Under the pieces are notes generated by a model. It ran no database searches. It was not told the origin of the DNA and saw only the letters and a list, made by a program, of their open reading frames with translations. The position numbers and the translations under genes were made by a program. Below are positions 25,440 through 34,641 of a stretch of 64,000 nucleotides of DNA, piece after piece (position 1 is the stretch's first letter; each line of letters starts with the position of its first letter). The DNA is taken from positions 2,418,001-2,482,000 of the forward strand of contig CP103804.1 in the NCBI GenBank assembly GCA_024919175.1, written 5' to 3'. Source of the DNA: Clostridioides difficile. Lineage in GTDB: Bacteria > Bacillota > Clostridia > Peptostreptococcales > Peptostreptococcaceae.

Positions 25440-25448
25440 TGCTATAAT
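25440..25448 (+). promoter_or_regulatory. Extended -10 promoter for the 25.5 kb cargo gene
   Basis: TGCTATAAT (TG at 25440-25441, TATAAT at 25443-25448) is a perfect extended -10 element, 37 bases before the gene start. A second TATAAT-like run follows at about 25454-25459. No good -35 is needed for this class. Confidence 0.6.
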
Positions 25449-25485
25449 CGTAGTATAATTGTTATATTTTAGGGGGGATAAATAT

Positions 25486-26268
25486 ATGGGATTATTTAGT
25501 AAAAATGAAATATGTGTTATTTGTGGTGAAGAGCAATCTTGTAGACTTAAAATAAAAGATGGGCATGTTTGTAAAAAATGTGTTGATAAATGTGGTATTG
25601 GATTAGTTACATTAGGTAAGAAAAATAAAGAAATAACAAAAGAAGATGTTGTAAATGTTATCAAAAATAATGAAAATAGAACAATAGAAGTAGAAAGCTT
25701 TAACCCAACTAAAAAGTTAGAAACTTATTTAGAAATAGATGAACCACAAAGAAAATTTTTAATTCCTAATAAGTTTGGAAAATCGGCTCAAGAAGTTTTA
25801 TCATTTGATGATATTATTGATTATGAACTGCTGGAAGATGGAGAAACATTGATAAAAGGTGGATTAGGCAGAGCTTTAACAGGAGGAATCTTGTTTGGAG
25901 GAGTAGGAGCTGTAGTTGGAGGAGTAACTGGGAAAAAAGAATCTAAAGCAATAATAAACAGTTTAAAAATAAAAATAACATTAAACAATCTAAATACGCC
26001 CGCAACATATATAGATTTAATTAATTCAGCTACTAAGAAAACATCTTTTGTTTATAAGACTAATTATAATATTGCACAAGAGATATTATCTACATTTTCA
26101 GTAATTCAAAACGGAAATCAAAAAGATTTAGAAAAGCAAAATAATAATACTGTTCAACAAAATAATGACGCATTAGAGCAAATAAAAACATTAAAAGAAT
26201 TGCTAGATATACAAGCAATAACAGAAGAAGAATTTAATGCTAAGAAAAAAGAATTATTAAATTTATAA
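25486..26268 (+). CDS. Cargo (moron) gene: zinc-ribbon plus SHOCT domain protein
   Basis: 260 residues from ATG 25486, behind AGGGGGGATAAAT. Residues 1-45 contain CxxC...C...CxxC ('CVICGEEQSC', 'CKKCVDKCG'), a DUF4428-like zinc ribbon; the middle has 'GGLGRALTGGILFGGVGAVVGGVTGKK', a glycine-rich hydrophobic hairpin; the end 'IKTLKELLDIQAITEEEFNAKKKELL' is a SHOCT domain. Such proteins are cellular, not virion-like. With its own promoter and an 18-bp terminator between tail genes, it is best read as cargo expressed in the lysogen. Role unknown. Confidence 0.8.
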   Translation: MGLFSKNEICVICGEEQSCRLKIKDGHVCKKCVDKCGIGLVTLGKKNKEITKEDVVNVIKNNENRTIEVESFNPTKKLETYLEIDEPQRKFLIPNKFGKSAQEVLSFDDIIDYELLEDGETLIKGGLGRALTGGILFGGVGAVVGGVTGKKESKAIINSLKIKITLNNLNTPATYIDLINSATKKTSFVYKTNYNIAQEILSTFSVIQNGNQKDLEKQNNNTVQQNNDALEQIKTLKELLDIQAITEEEFNAKKKELLNL

Positions 26269-26269
26269 T

Positions 26270-26311
26270 ATAATAAAAGCACTTACTGTAACAAGTAGGT
26301 GCTTTTATTAT
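26270..26311. terminator. Strong bidirectional terminator after cargo gene
   Basis: Arms 26270-26287 and 26294-26311 pair over 18 bases with one G-U, loop GTAACA. A-rich on the left and T-rich on the right, so it can end transcription from either side. It isolates the cargo gene from the tail operon. Confidence 0.85.
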
Positions 26312-26326
26312 ATAAGGAGTGATTAT

Positions 26327-26524
26327 ATGGATAGAGATATAGAATTTAATGCGTGTTTGGCAAGATTAAAAATATTATTACAAGCAAGAGAAGATTTAAT
26401 TGAAGATACAGAAAAATATTCAACTAGATTTTATGCAAAGAGTGTTAATGTTTATAGAAAAATAGATTTAGCTTTTGAGGATGTTATAAAATATGAAGCT
26501 GAATTTCTATTAAGCTTAGAATAG
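26327..26524 (+). CDS. Small phage protein, unknown
   Basis: 65 residues, ATG behind AAGGAGTG. Helical, acidic ('LLQAREDLIEDTEKYSTRFYAKSVNVY'). It lies just after the terminator and before the LysM tail protein. No family recognised; may belong with the cargo gene or with the tail. Confidence 0.5.
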   Translation: MDRDIEFNACLARLKILLQAREDLIEDTEKYSTRFYAKSVNVYRKIDLAFEDVIKYEAEFLLSLE

Positions 26525-26548
26525 TTTTAGTTAAAAGAGGTGATGTAA

Positions 26549-27193
26549 TTGGAAATGTGGATTAGACAAGCAAATGACACCTTTAGATTTCCTGTTTTTC
26601 CATCTACTTTTGAGATAAACAGTAAAGCAATAGTAAATACCTCTAATGTATTGAAGTTAGGAGAAATTGCAGTATTTGGAGGTGTAGGTTTAAGAACTAC
26701 AGAAATATCTAGTTTCTTTCCCAAAAATGATGAAGTCAGTTACTGTGATTATACAGGTTTTCCAACACCATATGACTGTGTAAATAAGATTGAAAAATGG
26801 ATGAATGAAGGTTTCATATTAAGGTTTACAGTTACAGAAACAAATATAAACATGGAAGTAATAATTGATAGTTTTAAATATGAAGAAAAAGATTGTACAG
26901 GGGATGTGTATTTTACGTTAAGTTTAAAAGAGTATAGAAGAATACAGATACCTAAACTTAATTCTAGTAAAGATACAGATTTATCATCCTCAAAAGATGT
27001 GCCAATCACAAAAGGTTTTGAAGTTAAAAATAAACAAAAAACTCATAAGGTAGTCAAAGGTGACAGTCTTTGGAGTTTAGCAAAAAAATATTATGGTAAT
27101 GGAGACTTATGGAAGAAGATTTATGATGCAAATAAAAAACTTATTAAAAATCCTGACCTAATAAAAGATGGTTGGGTGTTAACAATTCCTTAA
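26549..27193 (+). CDS. LysM tail/baseplate hub protein (XkdP-like)
   Basis: 214 residues, TTG start after AAAAGAGGTGATG (the ATG at 26555 is an alternative). The N-terminal domain begins 'MWIRQANDTFRFPVFPSTFEI', as in XkdP; the C-terminal LysM domain is 'HKVVKGDSLWSLAKKYYGNGDLWKKIYDANKKLI'. In PBSX-like phages it sits between tape measure and hub and likely acts as spike-cap or peptidoglycan anchor. Confidence 0.87.
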   Translation: MEMWIRQANDTFRFPVFPSTFEINSKAIVNTSNVLKLGEIAVFGGVGLRTTEISSFFPKNDEVSYCDYTGFPTPYDCVNKIEKWMNEGFILRFTVTETNINMEVIIDSFKYEEKDCTGDVYFTLSLKEYRRIQIPKLNSSKDTDLSSSKDVPITKGFEVKNKQKTHKVVKGDSLWSLAKKYYGNGDLWKKIYDANKKLIKNPDLIKDGWVLTIP

Positions 27194-27207
27194 GTGAGGT
27201 GATAGAG

Positions 27208-27480
27208 TTGCAGAAAGTAAGAATAATACCAGAAAACTATGGTCTAACGAAAGAGGATTTAACAGAAAAAGACTTATATTGTATAGCAAAACATATTCAA
27301 ATAAATGTTATAAAGAGATGTTTTAGAGAAGAACATGATATATTAGACCCTTGCCAAACTTGCAAGTATGAAAGAGAATGTTTTAAAAGTGGATATGGTT
27401 ATGTACACTGGGATACATTCATAAAATTATCAAAAATTACAGGAGTTAGAATGTGTCTAGGTGCAGGTTTTACAGATTAG
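27208..27480 (+). CDS. Small cysteine-containing phage protein (copy 1)
   Basis: 90 residues from TTG 27208, with GTGAGGTGATAGA before it. Pattern 'LTEKDLYCIAKHIQI...CQTCKYERECFKSG...WDTFIKLSKITG'. It is clearly related to the next gene, a tandem duplicate. The cysteines could form a zinc knuckle. Inserted between LysM and hub genes; role unknown. Confidence 0.6.
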   Translation: MQKVRIIPENYGLTKEDLTEKDLYCIAKHIQINVIKRCFREEHDILDPCQTCKYERECFKSGYGYVHWDTFIKLSKITGVRMCLGAGFTD

Positions 27481-27501
27481 AAATGTGAAAGAGGTGTTAT
27501 T

Positions 27502-27744
27502 ATGCAAGATGAAATAAAACTTTCAGAAAAAGACTTTTATTGTATAGGTAAGTTTATACAAATTGGAGCTATAAAAAGCTTCATGCACAACGAAAAAGGT
27601 TTAGATTTCCCATGTACAGATTGCAAATACTTAGATAAATGTTTTGGAGATAACAGAGAATCAGATTTTTGGGATAGTTTTAAAAAACTAAGTAAGTTAA
27701 CTGATTTAAAATTATCTCCATTCAAAGGTTTTAACATAAATTAA
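27502..27744 (+). CDS. Small cysteine-containing phage protein (copy 2)
   Basis: 80 residues; shares 'LSEKDFYCIGKFIQIGAIKSF...CTDCKYLDKCF...FWDSFKKLSKLT' with the preceding protein at corresponding places. The clear divergence indicates an old duplication. Good ribosome binding site GAAAGAGGTGTT. Confidence 0.6.
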   Translation: MQDEIKLSEKDFYCIGKFIQIGAIKSFMHNEKGLDFPCTDCKYLDKCFGDNRESDFWDSFKKLSKLTDLKLSPFKGFNIN

Positions 27745-27771
27745 TCACTTATAAATCGAAAAGACAAGAAG

Positions 27772-29502
27772 GTGGTTTGGATTAATAATATAAAATTACA
27801 GGTCCATACAAAAGATGGAGCTGTATACAACATAACTGATATAGTAGAAAAAGTGACATGGTCAGGTGATTATAAGTCCCCATCAAGGACATTAGAGTTT
27901 TCTATAGTACAATCAGCTTCTGATATTAATTTTAGGCAAATAGATATACCAATAGCTAGTACAGTATGTTTTTATGTGGATGATAAAGAAATTTTTAGAG
28001 GAATGATAATTAACAGGTCTAAAGACTCTAGTAATAATAGTATCAGCTTCGCATCAAAAGACATGGGATTTTTATTAACACAAAGCGAGGTATCATATAA
28101 CTTTAAAGATAAATTGGTTGAAGATATAGCAAAACAAGTATTTAATGACAATAAACTTGCAATAGGAAACATACCTAAGACTGGAGTAAAACATACAAAA
28201 ATGTATATAGGTACAACTGGTTATGATACCATAATGAGTGCATATACAGAAGCTAGTAAAACAACTAAAAAAAAATATATGATAGAGTCTAATGTAGATA
28301 AATTTAATATCATTGAAAAAGGAACTGTTACATTAAATGTTATGTTTGAAGAAGGTTCTAATCTTATAAATACAAGCTTCTCAGAAAGTATGGAGAATGT
28401 AAAAAATAAGGTATTAGTTGTAGACCAGTATGGTAATAAGATAAGCGAAAAGGTCAATGATGAGATTTTTAAAGATGTTGGAGTAATAATGCAAAAGGTT
28501 ATACAGCAACAAGAAAATAGTACTGTAGATATTGAAAGTGAGTTCAAGGGGATAGAACAGACTTGCAGTTTAAAAGGTTATGGTGATGTAAGTTGTATAA
28601 CTGGCAGAGGTGTAAAGGTTAAGGATAGCTATACAGGACTTGTAGGACTCTTTTATATAGACACAGATAAACATAATTGGGATAGCAACGGAAATTATGA
28701 AATAGATTTGGATTTGAACTTTCAAAATATCATGGATGAAAAGACAGCAGGACAAGACGAGCAAAAGGAAGAAAGTTCGGATTTTAGTAGTGGTGAAGGT
28801 ACTTTAAATGGTAAAGAAGTGAAAGCAGAATTTACTGCTTATTATCCTTCAAATGACCCGCTTCAAGGCGGTTATTATCAAGCGATGGACAATAAAAAAC
28901 TTGTACCTAGTAACAATACTTGTGCGGCACCTTCGCAACTTAAATTTAAGACAAAAATTCAAGCAAAATGTGCAGGGACAAAAATAGACGGGAAAACATA
29001 TACAGTTACAGACCGTGGAGGAGCTATTAAAGTAGTTAATGGAGTATATAAAATAGATATATTAATGTCTAGTAAAGAAGAATGTTATAACTTTGGAAGA
29101 AGAAAAGGAATGATAATCATAGGTGATGGTACAGGATATACAAATGTAACAGGGAAAGCAAGTACAGTAATAGCAGAAGCAAAGAAACATTTAGGTAAGC
29201 CTTATAAATGGGGTGGAAATGGACCTAGTAATTTTGACTGTTCGGGGTTAATGGTATATTGCTTTAAGAAAGTTAATGTTAATCTGCCAAGGACTTCAAG
29301 CCAACAATCTAAAGTCGGTAAAAAAGTAGAACAAAACAATTTGCAAGCAGGAGACTTAGTATTTTTCCATAATCCAGTTAGTCATGTTGGTTTATATATA
29401 GGCAATGGAGAATATCTACACGCTCCACAAAAAGGTGATGTAGTTAAAATAAGTAAATTAAGTGGTAGAAAAGATTTTAATACAGCTAGGAGAGTATTGT
29501 AA
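27772..29502 (+). CDS. Tail hub protein fused to 3D and NlpC/P60 wall hydrolase domains
   Basis: 576 residues. Residues 1-325 are the XkdQ-type hub ('WINNIKLQVHTKDGAVYNITDIVEKVTWSGD'). About 345-465 is a 3D/RlpA-like domain ('VKAEFTAYYPSNDPLQGGY', 'YTVTDRGGAI'). About 470-576 is NlpC/P60 with Cys490, His538 and His550 as the likely triad. The fusion puts two peptidoglycan enzymes on the tail tip for entry through the wall. The start is uncertain: GTG 27772 lies almost on top of AAGAAGG, and no other in-frame common start exists close by. Confidence 0.9.
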   Translation: MVWINNIKLQVHTKDGAVYNITDIVEKVTWSGDYKSPSRTLEFSIVQSASDINFRQIDIPIASTVCFYVDDKEIFRGMIINRSKDSSNNSISFASKDMGFLLTQSEVSYNFKDKLVEDIAKQVFNDNKLAIGNIPKTGVKHTKMYIGTTGYDTIMSAYTEASKTTKKKYMIESNVDKFNIIEKGTVTLNVMFEEGSNLINTSFSESMENVKNKVLVVDQYGNKISEKVNDEIFKDVGVIMQKVIQQQENSTVDIESEFKGIEQTCSLKGYGDVSCITGRGVKVKDSYTGLVGLFYIDTDKHNWDSNGNYEIDLDLNFQNIMDEKTAGQDEQKEESSDFSSGEGTLNGKEVKAEFTAYYPSNDPLQGGYYQAMDNKKLVPSNNTCAAPSQLKFKTKIQAKCAGTKIDGKTYTVTDRGGAIKVVNGVYKIDILMSSKEECYNFGRRKGMIIIGDGTGYTNVTGKASTVIAEAKKHLGKPYKWGGNGPSNFDCSGLMVYCFKKVNVNLPRTSSQQSKVGKKVEQNNLQAGDLVFFHNPVSHVGLYIGNGEYLHAPQKGDVVKISKLSGRKDFNTARRVL

Positions 29503-29516
29503 AAAGAGGTGATAGA

Positions 29517-29843
29517 GTGGCTAATCCAATAAATGAATTTATAGGAATAATGAGAGAAGAAGGGAAACATTACAATGAACCTTCTTTTTTTATTGGAAAA
29601 ATTAAAGATAAATTACCTAATTTAAAAATAGAGATAAATAATATCGTATTAGAAAAAGAAGACATTTTAATAGATAGTTGGATGCTTGACAGACAGATAG
29701 AAACATTTAACACAGAAACAAATAAAGAGCATAAACATGAAGTGAAAAACCCATTTATAGATAAATTTGAACTTGGAGACATGGTTATAATGTTCAAAAT
29801 AGACAATAAATTTGCTGTTGTAAGTAAGTTGGTGAGTTTGTAA
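29517..29843 (+). CDS. DUF2577 baseplate protein (XkdR-like)
   Basis: 108 residues, GTG start with AAAGAGGTGATAGA. 'NPINEFIGIMREEGKHYNEPSFFIGKI' and 'FELGDMVIMFKIDNKFAVVSKLV' match DUF2577. Small baseplate wedge or hub part in PBSX order. Stop overlaps the next start. Confidence 0.8.
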   Translation: MANPINEFIGIMREEGKHYNEPSFFIGKIKDKLPNLKIEINNIVLEKEDILIDSWMLDRQIETFNTETNKEHKHEVKNPFIDKFELGDMVIMFKIDNKFAVVSKLVSL

Positions 29844-30271
29844 TGAGTACAATATTCCCGTTTATAGGAGTACCACAAGATTATATCTTACCTAAAACTG
29901 AAGAATTGCCGATTCTTCGTGAAGTGGCTTGGAATTTTGAAAAGGATGAGCCAGTTGTGGAAAATGGAGATTTTAAGATTGTTGAAGGTAATGAAGCAAT
30001 AAAAGTTTGGGTGTATAAGTGTATTAAAACTAATAGATATGAGCATGAAATTCATAGCTGGGACTATGGAACTGAATTATCTGAACTAATAGGGCAGAAA
30101 TATAGTAAAGGGCTTACAGAAAGTGAAGCTAGTAGATATATAAAAGAGTCCTTACTAGTTAATCCATATATATTAGATGTCAACATTAGCAATACAAAAC
30201 TTATAGATGATTTATTAAGTGTGGATATAGTCATAAACACAATTTATGGGGAGGTGGAAGTTAATGTATAG
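29843..30271 (+). CDS. DUF2634 baseplate protein (XkdS-like)
   Basis: 142 residues. 'LREVAWNFEKDEPVVENGDFKIVEGNEAIKVWVYK' and 'RYEHEIHSWDYGTELSELIG' are the gp25-like/DUF2634 signature of the baseplate wedge. Overlaps both neighbours. Confidence 0.88.
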   Translation: MSTIFPFIGVPQDYILPKTEELPILREVAWNFEKDEPVVENGDFKIVEGNEAIKVWVYKCIKTNRYEHEIHSWDYGTELSELIGQKYSKGLTESEASRYIKESLLVNPYILDVNISNTKLIDDLLSVDIVINTIYGEVEVNV

Positions 30272-31316
30272 TAGTCAAACTTATGATGTTGTGAAAAACA
30301 GGACCTTATCTAATATAAATTTAAATATCTATAAAGGAGAAGGGTCTTTTTTAAATGATATGGTATCCCCTATTAATTCAGAGCTTGCAAAATTCTATAT
30401 AGAACTTTCATATCTCCATAAAAAAGCTTTTATTGAAGATAATTTTGATGATTTTCTTGATAAGCGGGTAAATGAATTTGGAGTATATAGAAAGTTAGGA
30501 ACGGAAGCAACTGGAGAGGTAATATTTGAGGGAAAAGTTGGAACAGTTGTACAAAACGGAACTATTATATCTTACAACGAGCTATTATTTGTAGTAATTA
30601 AAGATATAGTAATTAGTTCGGAAATCGAACAAAATACAAGCCCCGTACAGGCTTTAGAAATTGGAATTAGATACAATATACCTGCAAGCACTGGATTTAA
30701 GCTACAAGACGAAATAAGCGGTATAACAAGAATTTATAATAATTTAGCATTTCAAGGTGGCACAGAAATAGAAACAGATGAAGAATTGAAAGAAAGATTC
30801 TATAAAATACAGAAAAATCAATCTACAAGTGGAAATAAAGCTCACTATGAAGAATGGGCTTTGGAAGTAGATGGAGTCTATAACGTTAAGGTTTATCCAA
30901 GATGGGATGGAGCAGGGACAGTTAAAGTTTTATTATTTGGTCAAAATAATCAAGCTGTTGAAGAAGAAATAATAATTAAGTGTAGAGAGCATATTGGTAC
31001 AGAAATGCCAATCGGATGTACATTAACAGTTTCAACACCTTCACCACTTGATATAAGCATAAGTGCATATATAAAGCTAGAAGCAGGATATAATTTAGAT
31101 TTTGTAAAAGAAAGCTTCTTAGAAAGCATTAATAGCTACTTAATAAATGTTAATAAAGAAATAATTTACACTAAAGTAAGTGCAATACTTGCAAGTGTGG
31201 AAGGCTTACATGACTTTAGTAATTTATTATTAAATAATAAAGCTGAAAATATAGTATTTGAAGAGGACAAAGTGCCAAGTGTTACGACCCTAGAATTTAG
31301 TGAGGTGGTAGTTTAA
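30264..31316 (+). CDS. Baseplate J-like protein (XkdT-like)
   Basis: 350 residues from ATG 30264, chosen for the GGGGAGGTGG site and 8-base overlap with the previous gene. 'GGTEIETDEELKERFYKIQKNQSTSGNKAHYEEWAL' is the Baseplate_J core motif. Wedge subunit of the contractile tail baseplate. Confidence 0.92.
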   Translation: MYSSQTYDVVKNRTLSNINLNIYKGEGSFLNDMVSPINSELAKFYIELSYLHKKAFIEDNFDDFLDKRVNEFGVYRKLGTEATGEVIFEGKVGTVVQNGTIISYNELLFVVIKDIVISSEIEQNTSPVQALEIGIRYNIPASTGFKLQDEISGITRIYNNLAFQGGTEIETDEELKERFYKIQKNQSTSGNKAHYEEWALEVDGVYNVKVYPRWDGAGTVKVLLFGQNNQAVEEEIIIKCREHIGTEMPIGCTLTVSTPSPLDISISAYIKLEAGYNLDFVKESFLESINSYLINVNKEIIYTKVSAILASVEGLHDFSNLLLNNKAENIVFEEDKVPSVTTLEFSEVVV

Positions 31317-31930
31317 TGAAATTAATTGATAAACTACCAAGTTTTTATAACAATGATATTACTAGAAAAATACAAGATGCTTACGACATAGAATTAGAAA
31401 CACTTAGAGAAACCTATGACGATACTTTTGACCAGTTTTTTGTAGATACTGCAACGTGGGGACTTGATTATTGGGAAAATATTTTATCTATTAAAAATAG
31501 ATATGATTTAAGCATAGAGGACAGAAGAAGTAATATAAAAGCAAAGATGAGAGGTAAGGGTACAACTACAATAGAGGTTGTAAAAGCTATATCAGAGGCT
31601 TACACAAAGACCAATGTTGATGTAAAAGTATTTAGCAATATATTTAGTTTTACACTAAGTTTTATAACGAATAACTGTAGCTATAACACTATTTTAGAAT
31701 TAGACAAGAAAATAGAAGAAATAAAGCCATGTCATTTAGAACATAAATTTGAGATGATTTTATTTAACCAAAACTCTATGTTTGCAGGCTCTACAATGAA
31801 TACAGGTGAAACAGTTACTATATATCCATATACTCCAACAAACTTTGAAAGTTTTGGAGAATTAACAATATCTACAGGTAATGATAGAAGCATGGAAAAA
31901 ATAACTTTATACCCTAAGGAGGTGATATAG
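31316..31930 (+). CDS. DUF2313 baseplate protein (XkdU/YmfQ-like)
   Basis: 204 residues; 'LPSFYNNDITRKIQDAYDIELETLRETYDDTFDQFFVDTATWGLDYWE' is the typical YmfQ/DUF2313 opening. Connects baseplate wedges to the tail fibres. Overlaps the J-like gene by one base. Confidence 0.88.
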   Translation: MKLIDKLPSFYNNDITRKIQDAYDIELETLRETYDDTFDQFFVDTATWGLDYWENILSIKNRYDLSIEDRRSNIKAKMRGKGTTTIEVVKAISEAYTKTNVDVKVFSNIFSFTLSFITNNCSYNTILELDKKIEEIKPCHLEHKFEMILFNQNSMFAGSTMNTGETVTIYPYTPTNFESFGELTISTGNDRSMEKITLYPKEVI

Positions 31931-32932
31931 TTGGCAGAACAAAAATATTATACACTTTTAACTAAAATAGGTAAGGCCTCTATTGCAAATGCTACAGCAC
32001 TTGGTAATAAAGTAGATTTAGTAAAATTACAACTTGGTGATGGAGCAGGGGGAGAATATAATCCAACAGAGGAACAAACATCTCTTAAAAAGGTTGTTTG
32101 GGAAGGTTCTGTAAATAATGTAAAGATAGATGAAGAAAATCCAAACTGGATAGTAATAGAAACTGTAATACCAGGTAGCGTAGGTGGCTTTATGATAAGA
32201 GAGGTTGGAATATTTGATTCAAAAGACCAACTAATTGCAGTATCTAAATATCCCGAAACATATAAACCAACTGCTGACTCGGGAAGTGTAAAAGACTTAG
32301 TTATAAAAATTATTTTAGTGGTTTCTAATACTTCAAGTGTGAATTTAAAAGTAGACCCAACTGTTATTTTAGCAACACTTAAAGATATACAAGAGTTAGG
32401 CACTAAAATAGATACAACTAAAACAGAATTAACAAGCAACATAGAAACTGCTAAAACAGAGTTGAATACTAGGATTGACACAGAAAATGAGAAACAGAAT
32501 ATTAAAATTGACCAACTTATCGCAGGTGGCGCAAATGTATCTCATACACATATTATAGAGGTTGATGATTGGATTTTAAATAATGAAACTAATATGTATG
32601 AAGTAACTGTAAATCATCCTCTATTAACAAAAAGAATATTAATAGCCTTGTATGATGAAAACGGAGAAGCACTTACACCGAATGCTAGGGCTATTGATGA
32701 TAATAGTGTTCTTGTTAGAAATGAAGAAAATATTAAAATGTATGTGTATTTGATAAATGGAAATGCTCAGACAAGTTTAATTAATGCGACTGTAGATGAT
32801 AACAGAGTGTCTGAAATGACTACTTATTCATCTAAAAAGATTGAAGATATGTTGGTTAATATAGAAGAAAAAATAAATGGTGGGTTATCTAGTGTTGCAA
32901 CGAGTGTAAATGAGTTGATAACTTACTGTTAG
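31931..32932 (+). CDS. Tail fibre / collar protein
   Basis: 333 residues, TTG start behind AAGGAGGTGATATAG. The first 155 residues ('KYYTLLTKIGKASIANATALGNKVDLVKLQLGDG', 'GSVGGFMIREVGIFD') are the phage tail-collar fibre N-terminal domain that binds the baseplate. About 155-195 is a trimeric coiled coil rich in Thr-Lys-Thr-Glu-Leu. The end is fibre-like. It anchors the distal fibres encoded next. Confidence 0.87.
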   Translation: MAEQKYYTLLTKIGKASIANATALGNKVDLVKLQLGDGAGGEYNPTEEQTSLKKVVWEGSVNNVKIDEENPNWIVIETVIPGSVGGFMIREVGIFDSKDQLIAVSKYPETYKPTADSGSVKDLVIKIILVVSNTSSVNLKVDPTVILATLKDIQELGTKIDTTKTELTSNIETAKTELNTRIDTENEKQNIKIDQLIAGGANVSHTHIIEVDDWILNNETNMYEVTVNHPLLTKRILIALYDENGEALTPNARAIDDNSVLVRNEENIKMYVYLINGNAQTSLINATVDDNRVSEMTTYSSKKIEDMLVNIEEKINGGLSSVATSVNELITYC

Positions 32933-32948
32933 AAAGGAGAGTGAGAAA

Positions 32949-34628
32949 ATGGTTACAGAATGGAATTTTGATTATACAGGTGCAGAGCAAAGTTTAATAT
33001 TTAAACCAGGTAAATATAAATTAGAGTGCTGGGGTGCTAGTGGCGGAGAGATGCATAGTGCTACTTCTCATTCAGGTGGTGGATACTCTGTTGGTGAACT
33101 TATACTGAGAAAGGAGACTTTGTTATATGTTTATGTTGGTCAACTAGGTTTAGATGTTTCTTCTTCTGTTTATGCATTTAATGGTGGTGGCTATGGTGCT
33201 GGTGCTGTTGGTGGTGGAGCTACTGATATTAGACTTGTTGGTGGTGAATGGGATAACGAACAAGGCTTGTTTTCGCGTATAATTGTTGCAGGCGGAGGAG
33301 GCGGTGGTTATGCAGGTTATGGTGGTGGAAATGGTGGTGGATTAAAAGGAGAAAACGTTGTTGCTTCTGATGGAAGTTCTGTTGGAGCAACTCAATTTGA
33401 TGGAGGTAGAGGCTTCGAAACTAATGGTAAGGGAGATGGATTGTTTGGCAAAGGAGGTTGTTCAGTTAGTTATGCAGGCGGAGGTGGTGGATGGTTCGGT
33501 GGTTCAGGTTGCCGCTTTTCACACTGCAATGGTGGTGGAGGAAGTGGATATGTCTTAACTAAAGATAGTTATAAACCAATTGGATATACACCTACTTCTG
33601 AATATTGGTTGGAAAATGCTAGTACAACTGTAGGTAAAACATTAACAGGTAATAGTGGAGTTAATGGTAAGGCTAAAATAACATTACTCCAAGCATTACC
33701 ATTTTTAAATATATCCTCTTATAATTCCACTACAGCTACATTTAAAGCTGACCACACAGACCCAACATTGCTAACTAAAATAGAATATTTTATAGATGAT
33801 GTATTAAAAGAAACTATCACAACAGATTTAACAACAGAGAAAATAATTAACTATACATTAGAAGATAATGCACTACACACGCTTAAAATAGTTGTTACAG
33901 ATAGTGCTAATGCTACAGTAGAAAAAGTATTAAGTATAAGTAAGAATATAATGCCACTGCCCGAAGATGTTAATCTGCAAGATATATCAACAAAATTAAT
34001 TGAGGTTAATGCAGGATTTAGAACTGGTAAAACAAGTATTATAAATACTTTAGCATTAAAGAATATAGAAGCAAGTCTAAATAATACACTTGTAGAGCTA
34101 TCAGAGAAAATAAAAACTTCTTTTGATAGTGGAGACGCTAGTTTGCAGGATTTGATGAATCAATTAACACAAGCTAATAATACTATATCGCAATTAAACT
34201 CTAAATATAAAATTGCAAGTGGGACTACTTCTGTTATCCAAAGTTCTCAACATGTTAATTTATATGGCGGATTATATGGAGCAACATATATTAGGCAACC
34301 ATATCATTGGATTAATATTAATAATTTAGGATTTATTCCTAATATTTTTATCGCTGAAAATGAAACTGTTAGCGCTGGTAGTTCAATTCAAAAAAATATT
34401 ATTATTGCTACTTGCAATATACCTTGGTCTACAAATAAAAGAGATTTTATAGCAAACTTACAACTTACTAGAGATAAAATGGATGACCAAGATTTTAATT
34501 GTCATGCAGGATTTTATATAAACAATGAGCAAGATGCTTATATTAATAGTAATGGAATTAATGTACCTGCAAGTAGAGCTTCTATTTCTATTTATGGGTT
34601 TTCTTGGTATGCTATAAAATTTATATAA
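32949..34628 (+). CDS. Glycine-rich tail fibre / adhesin, cassette 1
   Basis: 559 residues. Residues 1-235 are a glycine-rich domain: 'YKLECWGASGGEMHS', 'GGATDIRLVGGEWDNEQGLFSRIIVAGGGGGG', with many GGG runs, like other phage glycine-rich tip proteins. About 255-330 is an immunoglobulin-like domain ('YFIDDVLKETITTDLTTEKIINYTL'). A coiled coil spans about 345-420 and a beta-rich tip ends the protein. Likely receptor contact. The GGN-rich DNA contrasts with the A/T-rich surroundings. Confidence 0.82.
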   Translation: MVTEWNFDYTGAEQSLIFKPGKYKLECWGASGGEMHSATSHSGGGYSVGELILRKETLLYVYVGQLGLDVSSSVYAFNGGGYGAGAVGGGATDIRLVGGEWDNEQGLFSRIIVAGGGGGGYAGYGGGNGGGLKGENVVASDGSSVGATQFDGGRGFETNGKGDGLFGKGGCSVSYAGGGGGWFGGSGCRFSHCNGGGGSGYVLTKDSYKPIGYTPTSEYWLENASTTVGKTLTGNSGVNGKAKITLLQALPFLNISSYNSTTATFKADHTDPTLLTKIEYFIDDVLKETITTDLTTEKIINYTLEDNALHTLKIVVTDSANATVEKVLSISKNIMPLPEDVNLQDISTKLIEVNAGFRTGKTSIINTLALKNIEASLNNTLVELSEKIKTSFDSGDASLQDLMNQLTQANNTISQLNSKYKIASGTTSVIQSSQHVNLYGGLYGATYIRQPYHWININNLGFIPNIFIAENETVSAGSSIQKNIIIATCNIPWSTNKRDFIANLQLTRDKMDDQDFNCHAGFYINNEQDAYINSNGINVPASRASISIYGFSWYAIKFI

Positions 34629-34641
34629 ATGAGGTGATAAA

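Noticed and set aside
31948..32481. 177-residue minus-strand ORF
   Set aside because: Lies wholly inside the tail fibre gene with no ribosome binding site; a mirror frame.
33358..33558. 66-residue ORF inside the glycine-rich fibre gene
   Set aside because: An alternative frame of GGT/GGA-rich codons; no independent evidence.
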